DNA of 64,000 nt from assembly GCA_051656905.1 (NCBI GenBank), contig JBOFJQ010000019.1, positions 1 to 64,000 on the forward strand, written 5' to 3'. The stretch comes from JAGNZR01 sp051656905. Lineage in GTDB: Bacteria > Fusobacteriota > Fusobacteriia > Fusobacteriales > Fusobacteriaceae. Made by a program: the position numbers and the translations under genes. How positions within the stretch are numbered: position 1 is the stretch's first letter; each line of letters starts with the position of its first letter. Positions 1 through 8,043 of the stretch are shown here, piece after piece. Under the pieces are notes generated by a model. That model was given only the letters and a program-made list of their open reading frames with translations, searched no databases and was not told where the DNA came from.

Positions 1-2
1 GG

Positions 3-251
3 CCAATCTACAGATACAACCCAGCTTTAGAAGCAGAAGGGAAAAACCCTCTTCAAATAGATTGTAAAGCACCTGATTGGGATAAATACAATGACTACTT
101 AATGGGAGAAGTAAGATATGCTACTCTTGAGAAGTCAAACCCAGCAAAAGCTCAAGCTTTATTTGCAACAAACAAAGCTGAGTCTATGAGAAGATGGAGA
201 CAATATGAGAGATTAACTAACATGGATTTCTCATCTGAAAAGAAAAACTAA
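3..251 (+). CDS. nifJ: Pyruvate:ferredoxin (flavodoxin) oxidoreductase, C-terminal end (partial)
   Basis: Only the last 82 codons are in the window; the gene begins before base 1. The translated end (YRYNPAL, NPLQID, DWDKYNDYLMGEVRYATL, then RRWRQYERL) matches the end of the large single-chain pyruvate:ferredoxin/flavodoxin oxidoreductases. These enzymes use thiamine diphosphate and Fe-S clusters to oxidise pyruvate to acetyl-CoA, passing electrons to ferredoxin in the cytoplasm. It is a core enzyme of anaerobic fermenters and fits the rest of the window. The stop codon is followed within 20 bases by a strong terminator, so it ends its transcription unit. The family call is confident; nothing can be said about the missing part. 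Confidence 0.88.
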   Translation, partial: PIYRYNPALEAEGKNPLQIDCKAPDWDKYNDYLMGEVRYATLEKSNPAKAQALFATNKAESMRRWRQYERLTNMDFSSEKKN

Positions 252-268
252 TTAAATAATTAATTTTT

Positions 269-298
269 GAGAGAGTTCGAAAGAACTCTCTTTTTTTG
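269..298 (+). terminator. Rho-independent terminator after nifJ
   Basis: An 8-bp perfect stem GAGAGTTC/GAACTCTC closes a GAAA tetraloop (271-290) and is followed directly by a run of seven T. Confidence 0.9.
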
Positions 299-496
299 TT
301 TAATTTATAATAAATTCGCCATCTAATAATTGATATAATAAAAAAATTTAATGAAAAAATTGATATTTAGCAACTTTTAAGTGTTTTTTTATAGGTATTA
401 TGGTAGTATATGTATACGTATGACGACTGCTCACTTCTAAAAACATACAAAAAGTAACAAAAATAGTGCATAATTAGTGAAATTAGGAGGAAAAGA

Positions 497-1291
497 ATGG
501 GAAAAAAGTTTTTTAATGCAAGATCATTTGAAGAGGCGATAAAACTAAAAAATGAATACGGTGACAAGGCTAGATATCTAGTTGGTGGAACTGAAATGAA
601 CGTTAGAGTAAATAAAGGCCTCTATGAGGTTTTAATTGATATAGGAAATTTAGTTTCGCATGATATAAAATGGAATGAAAAAGGGACAGAGTTATATATA
701 GGGTCTGGAGCAACATTTCAAGAAATTTATAAAAGAGAGGATGCACCATACCAACTAAGAAGAGCAGCAGGGCACATGTCTACTAGAAATATAAGAAATA
801 TGGCAACTATAGGGGGAAATGTAGGGACAGGAAGTACTGTTGGTGATTTTATACCTACTCTTATGGTATTAGATGCAAAATTAAAAGTTGTTGAGTCTGA
901 AGAGTTAATAACTGTTGAAGAATATGTAATAAATAAGATGCAGTATTTAATAGAATATATAGTTTTATCAAAAGAAAATTTAAATAAAAATTATCAATCT
1001 GTAGCTTATAGAAGAGTATCAAGTGATTTCTCTATTATAGGTGTAGCAGCTACTTTTAATAAAGTAGGAGATACATATACAGATATAAAAATAGCTGTAG
1101 GTGGAATGGGTCCAAAGGTTAAGAGAGTTAAAGATGTTGAAGCACAATTAGAAGGAAAAGAGTTGAGTAGAAACATGGTAATAGAGATGATGCAAGAAAA
1201 GGTTAAATCAAGATCGAGTTTATTAAGAGGTAGTGCTGAATTTAGAGAGTATACTGCAGCTGAAATGGCAGCTCAATGCTTTGGATTATAG
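497..1291 (+). CDS. Molybdenum hydroxylase (xanthine dehydrogenase family), FAD-binding subunit
   Basis: A 264-residue protein with the two flavin-binding signatures of the CoxM/XdhB family: VGGTEMN near residue 29 and TIGGN near residue 104, the latter followed by GDFIPTLMVLDA. In such enzymes this subunit takes electrons from the [2Fe-2S] clusters and passes them through FAD to NAD+ or another acceptor. A clear AGGAGG (485-490) sits 6 bases before the ATG. The next gene, carrying the Fe-S and Mo domains, starts 13 bases after the stop, so both parts of one enzyme are co-transcribed. The substrate (xanthine, another purine or a different N-heterocycle) cannot be read from the sequence. It resembles the flavin subunits linked to selenium-dependent molybdenum hydroxylases, but no selenium gene is nearby. 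Confidence 0.85.
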   Translation: MGKKFFNARSFEEAIKLKNEYGDKARYLVGGTEMNVRVNKGLYEVLIDIGNLVSHDIKWNEKGTELYIGSGATFQEIYKREDAPYQLRRAAGHMSTRNIRNMATIGGNVGTGSTVGDFIPTLMVLDAKLKVVESEELITVEEYVINKMQYLIEYIVLSKENLNKNYQSVAYRRVSSDFSIIGVAATFNKVGDTYTDIKIAVGGMGPKVKRVKDVEAQLEGKELSRNMVIEMMQEKVKSRSSLLRGSAEFREYTAAEMAAQCFGL

Positions 1292-1304
1292 AGGGGATGA
1301 AACT

Positions 1305-4169
1305 ATGGAAAAAGTAAAGTTTAAATTAAACGGAATTGAAAGAGAATTTTATGCGGATTTAATGGGAGTAGCTAAAGATTTTTTAAGAGAAAATGGAATA
1401 ATATCTCTACGTGAAGGGTGTGACGGAGAGGGAGTTTGTGGACTATGTTCAATTATACTTAATGGAAAAGTAGCAAATTCATGTATATTAGTAGTTGGAC
1501 AATTAGAAGGGAAAGAAATATATACAACATCATATTTTGCTGGAAAAAATGCAATGGATAAGTTACAAGAAGCAATGCTAATGGCAGGTGTAACTCAGTG
1601 TGGATATTGTTCACCAGCAATTTACAACTCTTTTAATAATTTGCTTTCTAGTAATTCAAATCCAACAAGAGATGATGTGAAAGATGCTTTATCAGGAACT
1701 TATTGCAGATGTACAGGGTATGAGCAAATGTACGATGTAGTTAAAATATATCAAACAATTATGAAAGGTGAAAAATATCCAGAGGAAAAATTAAGACCTG
1801 AGTTTAGAGTTGTAGAATCTTCAAAATGTAAAATAGATGGAGCAAGACTTATTAAGGGAGAAAAATCATTTGTTGAGGATTATGTAGAACAAGATTCTTG
1901 TTTTATGAAAATACTTGGAAGTCCTTATGCTAGTGCTTACATAAAAGATATAGATACAACAGAAGCTGAGAAGCTTCCAGGAGTTGAATTTATATTAACT
2001 TATAAGAATGCACCTAAAATTAATTATGGTAGAGCAGGGCAAAGTTATCCAGAACCAACACCTTATGATAGACAACTAATGGGTCAGAAACTTTATCATT
2101 ATGGAGATAGAGTAGCAGCAGTTGTAGCAAGAAATAAATGGATAGCAGAGGAAGCAACAAAGTTAATAAAAGTAGAATATGAAGTGTTAAAACCAGTTAT
2201 TTCAGTTCATGATGCTATGGCAGAAGGAGCTCCAATAGTGCATGGTGGAGAAGTAAATTATTTAAATAAAGTTACAGAAAAGAAAGGTAACGTAGATTCT
2301 AGAGAGACACCAATAACTTATAATTTCCCTTGTGGAGAAAATGTTGATAAAAACATAGTAGGTTCAGCGTCTGGAGAGTTAGGAGACGTTTCTAAGGCTA
2401 TAAATGAGTCAGACGTAGTTATAAATGAGAAATATATAACAAGTAAGGTAGCAACAGCACCTATGGAGACTCACGCTGCTTTTACTAAAATAGAGGAGGG
2501 AAGATTAGTTGTAATAGCTTCTACTCAAACTCCTTGGCATATGAGAAGAGTTTTATCTCGTGTAATTGGAATTCCAGAAAATAAGATAAGAGTAATAAAA
2601 GAAAAAATAGGGGGAGGTTTTGGTTCTAAACAAGACGTTACAATGGAAGAACTTGCAGCTTATATAACTTGGAAAACAGGTTTATCTATATATACTAGAT
2701 TAACAAGAGAAGAAAACTTTGCTATGTCAACAACAAGACACAATGCAGAAATTGATATAAAATTATCTGCTATGAGTAATGGAGTTATTACAGGTGCTGA
2801 TGTAAATGTACTTTCAAATGGTGGAGGATATGCTAATAACTCATGGACAGTTTCTAAAATGATGTATTCAGTACCATTTTCAATATTTAATATTCCTAAC
2901 TTTAAATATGATATGAAAGCTTTTTATACTAATTTAACAACAGCAGGTGCGTATAGAGGTTATGGAGTAACTCAAGGAGCCTTTGCTGTAAACGTTGCAA
3001 TGAGAGAGCTTGCAAATAAATTAGGAATAGAATATCTTGAATTTTTAAAGAAAAACTTAATTAAGAGAGATATGCCAATGATACTTGACTCTTTCTTTGC
3101 GGGAAAAGATGTTTCTCATGCAAAACAGCTGAAGAGCTATGGACTGATAGAAGCCCTAGATAAAGGAGCTGAAATGATTGGTTGGGGAAATAAAGCTATA
3201 CCTAAAGAGTCTCATATAAAAGTAGGACAAGGAGTTGCTGTTATTTTACAAAAATCAGGACTTCCATTAGTAGATGTAGCTAATGCCACTGTTACTTTAT
3301 TAGAAGATGGTGGATTCATGCTAAGATTTGGAGGGACAGATTTAGGACAAGGGCTAAATACTGCTTCGGTTCAATTAGCAGCTGAATGTCTAAAAATTGA
3401 TATGAATAATATAGCTTATGTTGCATCAGATACAGATACAACACCTTATGATGTAGGAAGTTATGCTTCTTCAGGAACTCAATTTACTGTAGGAGCAGTA
3501 ATAAGAGCTAGTCAAGATATGAGAGAGAAGTTAAAAGGGTTAGCTGCAGAAGAGTTGGGAGAAACTATAGAAGATTTAGAATTAGCATATCCAGCTAAAG
3601 TAGTAAGTAAAAAAACAGGTAAAGAAGTACCTTACTCGAAAATAGGATTTAAATCTGTTAGTGGAGTAGGAAAGGGAGAAGTAGTAGGAAAAGGGGTATT
3701 TACTACAGATGAATATGTAATTCCTTATGCAGCGCATTTTGTAGAGGTAGAAGTAGATACTAATACAGGAAAAGTTAAGATAAAAAAATATCATGCAGTT
3801 CATGATTGTGGAACTCCTATAAATCCAGCATTAGCTAAAGGACAAGTATATGGTGCGTCAGTTCAAGGAATAGGTTATGCACTATATGAAGAGATGAAAT
3901 TTGATGAAAATGGAAAACTTCTAAACCCTAGCTTCTTAGATTATAAAATGCCTAAAATTAAAGAGATTCCAGAAGATTTTAAAGTTGAATTTGTTTATAC
4001 TGGAGATTTTGGAGAAGAATTTGGGCAGAGAAAATCTTTAGGTGAAATTTCTATAAATGGAGCAGCACCTGCAATATCTAATGCTATTTATGATGCTATT
4101 GGATTAAATATGAGAGAGTTACCAATGACTCCTGAGAAGATTCTTAGAGCGCTTGGAAAGATAAAATAA
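1305..4169 (+). CDS. Molybdenum hydroxylase, fused [2Fe-2S] and molybdopterin-binding subunit
   Basis: A 954-residue fusion. Residues 1-155 form the two [2Fe-2S] domains, with C39, C45, C48 and C60 for the plant-type cluster and C99, C102, C134 and C136 (CGYC...CRCTGY) for the second. The rest is the molybdopterin domain, with GGGFGSK near 437, AYRGYG near 548, a GQGL loop, QGIGYAL, and the catalytic glutamate of the GE...APAI motif at about E914. Such enzymes hydroxylate purines or other heterocycles using water. An in-frame upstream start at 1233 would overlap the FAD gene by 59 bases and lacks a ribosome site; ATG 1305 is preceded by GAGGGG and begins at the domain edge, so I chose it. Fusion of Fe-S and Mo parts is typical of clostridial and fusobacterial members. 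The substrate is unknown. Confidence 0.87.
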   Translation: MEKVKFKLNGIEREFYADLMGVAKDFLRENGIISLREGCDGEGVCGLCSIILNGKVANSCILVVGQLEGKEIYTTSYFAGKNAMDKLQEAMLMAGVTQCGYCSPAIYNSFNNLLSSNSNPTRDDVKDALSGTYCRCTGYEQMYDVVKIYQTIMKGEKYPEEKLRPEFRVVESSKCKIDGARLIKGEKSFVEDYVEQDSCFMKILGSPYASAYIKDIDTTEAEKLPGVEFILTYKNAPKINYGRAGQSYPEPTPYDRQLMGQKLYHYGDRVAAVVARNKWIAEEATKLIKVEYEVLKPVISVHDAMAEGAPIVHGGEVNYLNKVTEKKGNVDSRETPITYNFPCGENVDKNIVGSASGELGDVSKAINESDVVINEKYITSKVATAPMETHAAFTKIEEGRLVVIASTQTPWHMRRVLSRVIGIPENKIRVIKEKIGGGFGSKQDVTMEELAAYITWKTGLSIYTRLTREENFAMSTTRHNAEIDIKLSAMSNGVITGADVNVLSNGGGYANNSWTVSKMMYSVPFSIFNIPNFKYDMKAFYTNLTTAGAYRGYGVTQGAFAVNVAMRELANKLGIEYLEFLKKNLIKRDMPMILDSFFAGKDVSHAKQLKSYGLIEALDKGAEMIGWGNKAIPKESHIKVGQGVAVILQKSGLPLVDVANATVTLLEDGGFMLRFGGTDLGQGLNTASVQLAAECLKIDMNNIAYVASDTDTTPYDVGSYASSGTQFTVGAVIRASQDMREKLKGLAAEELGETIEDLELAYPAKVVSKKTGKEVPYSKIGFKSVSGVGKGEVVGKGVFTTDEYVIPYAAHFVEVEVDTNTGKVKIKKYHAVHDCGTPINPALAKGQVYGASVQGIGYALYEEMKFDENGKLLNPSFLDYKMPKIKEIPEDFKVEFVYTGDFGEEFGQRKSLGEISINGAAPAISNAIYDAIGLNMRELPMTPEKILRALGKIK

Positions 4170-4192
4170 GTAAAAAAATATAAGAGAAATAA

Positions 4193-4228
4193 AAAAGCCC
4201 AAAAGACTTAAAAGTTTTTGGGCTTTTC
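4193..4228. terminator. Bidirectional terminator between the Mo hydroxylase and DEAD-box genes
   Basis: A 10-bp stem AAGCCCAAAA/TTTTGGGCTT is flanked by A-rich bases on the left and T-rich bases on the right, between convergent genes, so it can serve both. Confidence 0.85.
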
Positions 4229-4252
4229 TATTTAGGTAAAGCTAATTAGAAA

Positions 4253-5581
4253 TTAATTGTTTTCTGACTTAGATTTTGATTTATAAAATCTTTTTGGTGC
4301 AGATTTTTTAGCTTCAGCGTTACTGTTTTTAGAGTGCTCTTTTCTAGCAACTCCATTTTTCTCATTGATAGCTCTTTCATGCTTTATAGCACCATTTTCT
4401 TTTTTCTTAGCTAGATTATCATTTTTTATATCCATTTTTCTTTTTTGTGCATTTCTATCTAAAGGCTTCTCTTTACCAACGATTTGAGAGAAAGTAACTT
4501 TATTTACTTTAACTATATCTCCCATAACTTTTTTATCTTCAGATGTTGCGAAAGATATAACTTTTCCAGCTTTATTTGCTCTTCCAGTTCTTCCACTTCT
4601 GTGAGTAAACGCCTCAGCAGTTCTAGGAAGATCATAGTTTATAACGTGAGTAACTTGTGGAATATCAAGTCCTCTTGCAGCTATATCAGTAGCTACTAAT
4701 ATTTTATATTGTTCTTTTCTAAATCCATCTAAAGCTGCATCTCTTTGGTTTTGAGATAAGTTTCCTTGGAAATTAACAGATTTATGACCTTTAGAATCAA
4801 GTATTTTACTTAAATGTTTAGCTTTATGCTTACTGTTCATGAAGATAATGATTGATTCCATATCTCCTTTAGAAAGAAGGTCGAATAAAGCATTTTTTTT
4901 ATCTAATTGCTCAACATAATGTAGAGCATGTTCTATTAACTTTACTGGATCTTTATATTCAATTTCAACAAGTTGAGGATTATTTAAAACATCAGAAGTT
5001 AATTTTTTTATTTCAGATGGCATTGTAGCTGAAAAAAGTAATGTCTGTCTTCTCTTAGGAGTCACAGCTATTATTTTTTCTATATCTTTTAAGAATCCCA
5101 TGTCTAACATGTGATCTGCTTCATCTAGAACTAAAAATTCTAATTTTCCTAATTTCAGGTGTCTTTCATTAATGTGGTCAAGTATTCTTCCTGGACATCC
5201 AACAACAATCTCTACTCCACGTTTTAAAGCTTCTATTTGAGTTTTGGCAGAAACACCACCATAAACAGTTGTGCTTTTTATATTTGTAAGTTTAGCAAGT
5301 TGAGTAATAGTACCATTAATTTGTTCTGCTAATTCTCTTGTAGGTGCAATAATTAAAGCACGAACTCCTTTTTCCTTAGCTGGTTTTTCTAATAATTTTT
5401 GTAAAATTGGTAAAACGAAAGCGGCTGTTTTTCCAGTTCCAGTTTTTGCTAGGCCAAGTACATCTTTTCCTTCTAAAACGAAAGGGATAGCTTTTTCTTG
5501 TATTGGAGTAGCTTCTTTATAACCCACTGCTTCCACTTGTTTTATGATTTGTTCTTTTAAATTAAATTCACTAAATTTCAC
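4253..5581 (-). CDS. DEAD-box ATP-dependent RNA helicase
   Basis: A 442-residue superfamily 2 RNA helicase with all core motifs in order: Q motif (ATPIQ near 25), Walker A AKTGTGKT (45-52), PTREL, DEAD (153-156), SAT (184-186), ATDIAARGLD (297-306) and HRSGRTGR (327-334). A lysine/asparagine-rich tail of about 65 residues follows, as in RNA-binding tails of CshA/RhlE-type helicases. It would unwind RNA duplexes during ribosome assembly or mRNA decay. The start is a GTG at 5581 with GGAGAG just upstream; no ATG fits as well. It is transcribed alone, divergent from the penicillin-binding protein gene. The exact RhlE, CshA or DeaD subgroup is unsettled. Confidence 0.9.
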   Translation of the reverse strand: MKFSEFNLKEQIIKQVEAVGYKEATPIQEKAIPFVLEGKDVLGLAKTGTGKTAAFVLPILQKLLEKPAKEKGVRALIIAPTRELAEQINGTITQLAKLTNIKSTTVYGGVSAKTQIEALKRGVEIVVGCPGRILDHINERHLKLGKLEFLVLDEADHMLDMGFLKDIEKIIAVTPKRRQTLLFSATMPSEIKKLTSDVLNNPQLVEIEYKDPVKLIEHALHYVEQLDKKNALFDLLSKGDMESIIIFMNSKHKAKHLSKILDSKGHKSVNFQGNLSQNQRDAALDGFRKEQYKILVATDIAARGLDIPQVTHVINYDLPRTAEAFTHRSGRTGRANKAGKVISFATSEDKKVMGDIVKVNKVTFSQIVGKEKPLDRNAQKRKMDIKNDNLAKKKENGAIKHERAINEKNGVARKEHSKNSNAEAKKSAPKRFYKSKSKSENN

Positions 5582-5886
5582 TGACTCTCCATTTGTAACT
5601 TTTTTATTTTTTATTATTTTATTAATAAAATTTATTTATAACTAACATAAATATTATCAACTAATAATCTTATAGTCACATAATATTTTTCAATCCTCCT
5701 ATTTTACCATGTTTGTAAGAAAATGACTAATAGAATTTGAAAAAAACAAAATAGAATGGAGAAATAGCAGACTTTAAGCAAAAAAAAAAATAAAAAAAGT
5801 AAATTATATAAATTAATAAAGAGGTATTTAGAATAAAAATATGGTATAATTGAACAGTATAATGATGTATTTTGGAGGAACTTTAC
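5582..5886. promoter_or_regulatory. Divergent intergenic region with an extended -10 promoter
   Basis: This AT-rich stretch separates the divergent helicase and penicillin-binding protein genes. For the plus strand, TGGTATAAT at 5842-5850 is a good extended -10 about 40 bases before the start; a matching -35 is not clear. A poly-A tract lies at 5779-5800. No gene was seen here. Confidence 0.5.
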
Positions 5887-8043
5887 GTGTTTGCTTTGGT
5901 AAAATTAGGTTTTTTAATAGTTAATATAATAGGGATATTTCTTTTCTTTATAGAGGGATGGCTCTCTTTTGCAATATTTTTAATTTTTATGTTTATTTTT
6001 CAACTTTTTGTTTATGCAAGTAATAAAAAATATAAGGGAAGAACGCATTTTGCTTCGAGGAGCAGAATAGCTACTTTTGTTATATATTTTATAGTTCTAG
6101 CAATAATTTCTAGAGCTATTAACTTACAAATCGTAAACGGTGATTATTATAGAGATAAAGAGTATGAACAGGTGAGTTCTGATTTTGTAAAAAGTGGAAA
6201 AAGAGGAACTATTTACGATTCAAATATGACTAAAATGGCATTTAATATAAACGTTTATAATGTGATAATAGATCCAACAAGAATTTATCAAAATAATGCT
6301 GTAAATTTAGTATTACAAGAGCTAATTGATAAAAAATATATACATGTAAATATGAAACAATTAAAAAAAGAGATAGAAGAGTTAGCTTTAAAAGGAAATA
6401 GATATAAGGTTATAGAAAAGAAGATAGATGAAATAGATAAAATCGCAATATCGGATATTTTAAAAAGTAACAAATTGAAAAATAACGAAATATTTTTTGA
6501 AAGAATATTAGAAAGAAAATACTATAAAGGTAGTACTTACTTTAATTTAATAGGAAATATAGGTTATCCTCCAAACTCAAAAGGGGTTATAAAGGTTGGA
6601 AACTTTGGTATAGAAAAATATTATGAAGAATATTTAAGAGAGAAATATCTTAAAATAAAAACATTCTTTACTAAAACAAGAGATATAAAACTGCCTATGT
6701 CAGAAGAGGTAGTAGAAAAATCTCTAAATGGAAAAAATGTATATTTAACAATAGATAACGAGATAAACTTTATTTTAAATACAGAGTTAGAAAAACAATT
6801 TTTATCTACAAAAGCAGAGGAAGCATACGCTGTTGTAATGGATCCTAACAATGGAAAAATTTTAGCAACTTCATATTTCTCGCAGAAGAAAAAAGATATA
6901 AGAAACCCTATATTCCAGGATCAATTTGAGCCAGGATCAATATTTAAACCACTTATTATTTCCGCAGCTATGGAAGAAAAGTATATAACACCTGAGACTA
7001 GATTTAATGTAGGCGAAGGAACTATAACTAGGTTTGGACATACAATAAAGGAAGCTTCAAGAGGAACAAGAGGTATTATAAATACTGGAGACATAATTAA
7101 TAAATCAAGTAACGTAGGAATGGTATTGGTTAGTGAATACTTTACAGAGGAAAAATTTGAAGAGTATTTAAGAAAATATGGATTCTATGATAGAACAGGT
7201 GTTGATTTCCCAAGTGAGTTAAAACCTTATGCAGCATCTTATAAGAAATGGGATAAATTGAAAAAACCTACAATGGCCTTTGGACAAGGTATAGCAGTTA
7301 CACCAATACAACTTATAACAGCTTTTTCTGCAATTGTTAATGGTGGAACACTTTATAAACCATATATTGTGGATAAAATTGTAGATCAAGATGGAACAGT
7401 TATAAGAAGAAATACACCGAAAGAGGTAAGAAGAGTTATATCTCCAGAGACATCAGAAAAGATAAAAATTATGTTAGAGAATAACGTAGCAATAGGATCT
7501 GGAAAAAAAGCTATTGTAAATGGATATAGAACTGGAGGAAAAACAGGGACAGCACAGTTAAGTGCTCCTGGTGGAGGGTATTTAAAAAATACTTATTTAT
7601 CATCGTTTATAGGTGTATTACCAATGGAAAAACCAGAGTATACAGTCCTTATAATGATATTAAAACCTCAAGCAGACACTATTTATGGAAGATTTGGAAG
7701 TTCGGTTGCTGCTCCAGTGTTTGGAGAGATTGTTGCTAGAATAACAAGTAGTAAAAATATGAAATCAACAAATGTAGCTAGTTTTTCTTCTTTTAAAGAG
7801 AATAAAAATAATAATATAGAAAATAAACTATCTAAAGAGGTTGAAATATTAAATAAAGATTTAATGCCAAATTTAGTTGGGAAAAGTTTAACAGAGGTAT
7901 TTAAAATATTTGAAAATACTAGGTTTAAGATTGATATTAAAGGTTCAGGAGTAGTAACAAAACAATTACCACTGCCAAATGAAAATATATATGAGTTAGA
8001 TAAAATTAAATTAGAGTTTGGAGAGAGAGAGGCAAAAAAATGA
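5887..8043 (+). CDS. Penicillin-binding protein (FtsI/PBP2 class B type) with C-terminal PASTA domain
   Basis: A 718-residue class B transpeptidase that cross-links peptidoglycan. Two or three hydrophobic helices fill residues 1-80, more than the usual single anchor. The dimerisation domain follows, then the transpeptidase triad: SIFK (S351-K354), SSN (407-409) and KTGT (about 552). A PASTA domain occupies roughly 655-716. The upstream TTG at 5872 lies within the ribosome site itself; GTG at 5887, 8 bases after GGAGG, is the better start. The gene overlaps priA by 4 bases (ATGA). With the FtsB/DivIC-like gene downstream, a septal role is likely, but the cell-elongation paralogue cannot be excluded. 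Confidence 0.85.
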   Translation: MFALVKLGFLIVNIIGIFLFFIEGWLSFAIFLIFMFIFQLFVYASNKKYKGRTHFASRSRIATFVIYFIVLAIISRAINLQIVNGDYYRDKEYEQVSSDFVKSGKRGTIYDSNMTKMAFNINVYNVIIDPTRIYQNNAVNLVLQELIDKKYIHVNMKQLKKEIEELALKGNRYKVIEKKIDEIDKIAISDILKSNKLKNNEIFFERILERKYYKGSTYFNLIGNIGYPPNSKGVIKVGNFGIEKYYEEYLREKYLKIKTFFTKTRDIKLPMSEEVVEKSLNGKNVYLTIDNEINFILNTELEKQFLSTKAEEAYAVVMDPNNGKILATSYFSQKKKDIRNPIFQDQFEPGSIFKPLIISAAMEEKYITPETRFNVGEGTITRFGHTIKEASRGTRGIINTGDIINKSSNVGMVLVSEYFTEEKFEEYLRKYGFYDRTGVDFPSELKPYAASYKKWDKLKKPTMAFGQGIAVTPIQLITAFSAIVNGGTLYKPYIVDKIVDQDGTVIRRNTPKEVRRVISPETSEKIKIMLENNVAIGSGKKAIVNGYRTGGKTGTAQLSAPGGGYLKNTYLSSFIGVLPMEKPEYTVLIMILKPQADTIYGRFGSSVAAPVFGEIVARITSSKNMKSTNVASFSSFKENKNNNIENKLSKEVEILNKDLMPNLVGKSLTEVFKIFENTRFKIDIKGSGVVTKQLPLPNENIYELDKIKLEFGEREAKK

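Noticed and set aside
367..567. A minus-strand open frame across the Mo hydroxylase promoter
   Set aside because: No ribosome site, low-complexity F/Y/S-rich product, and it overlaps the real gene start.
1233..1304. Upstream extension of the Mo hydroxylase subunit start
   Set aside because: It would overlap the FAD subunit by 59 bases and has no ribosome site; the Fe-S domain begins at the ATG at 1305.
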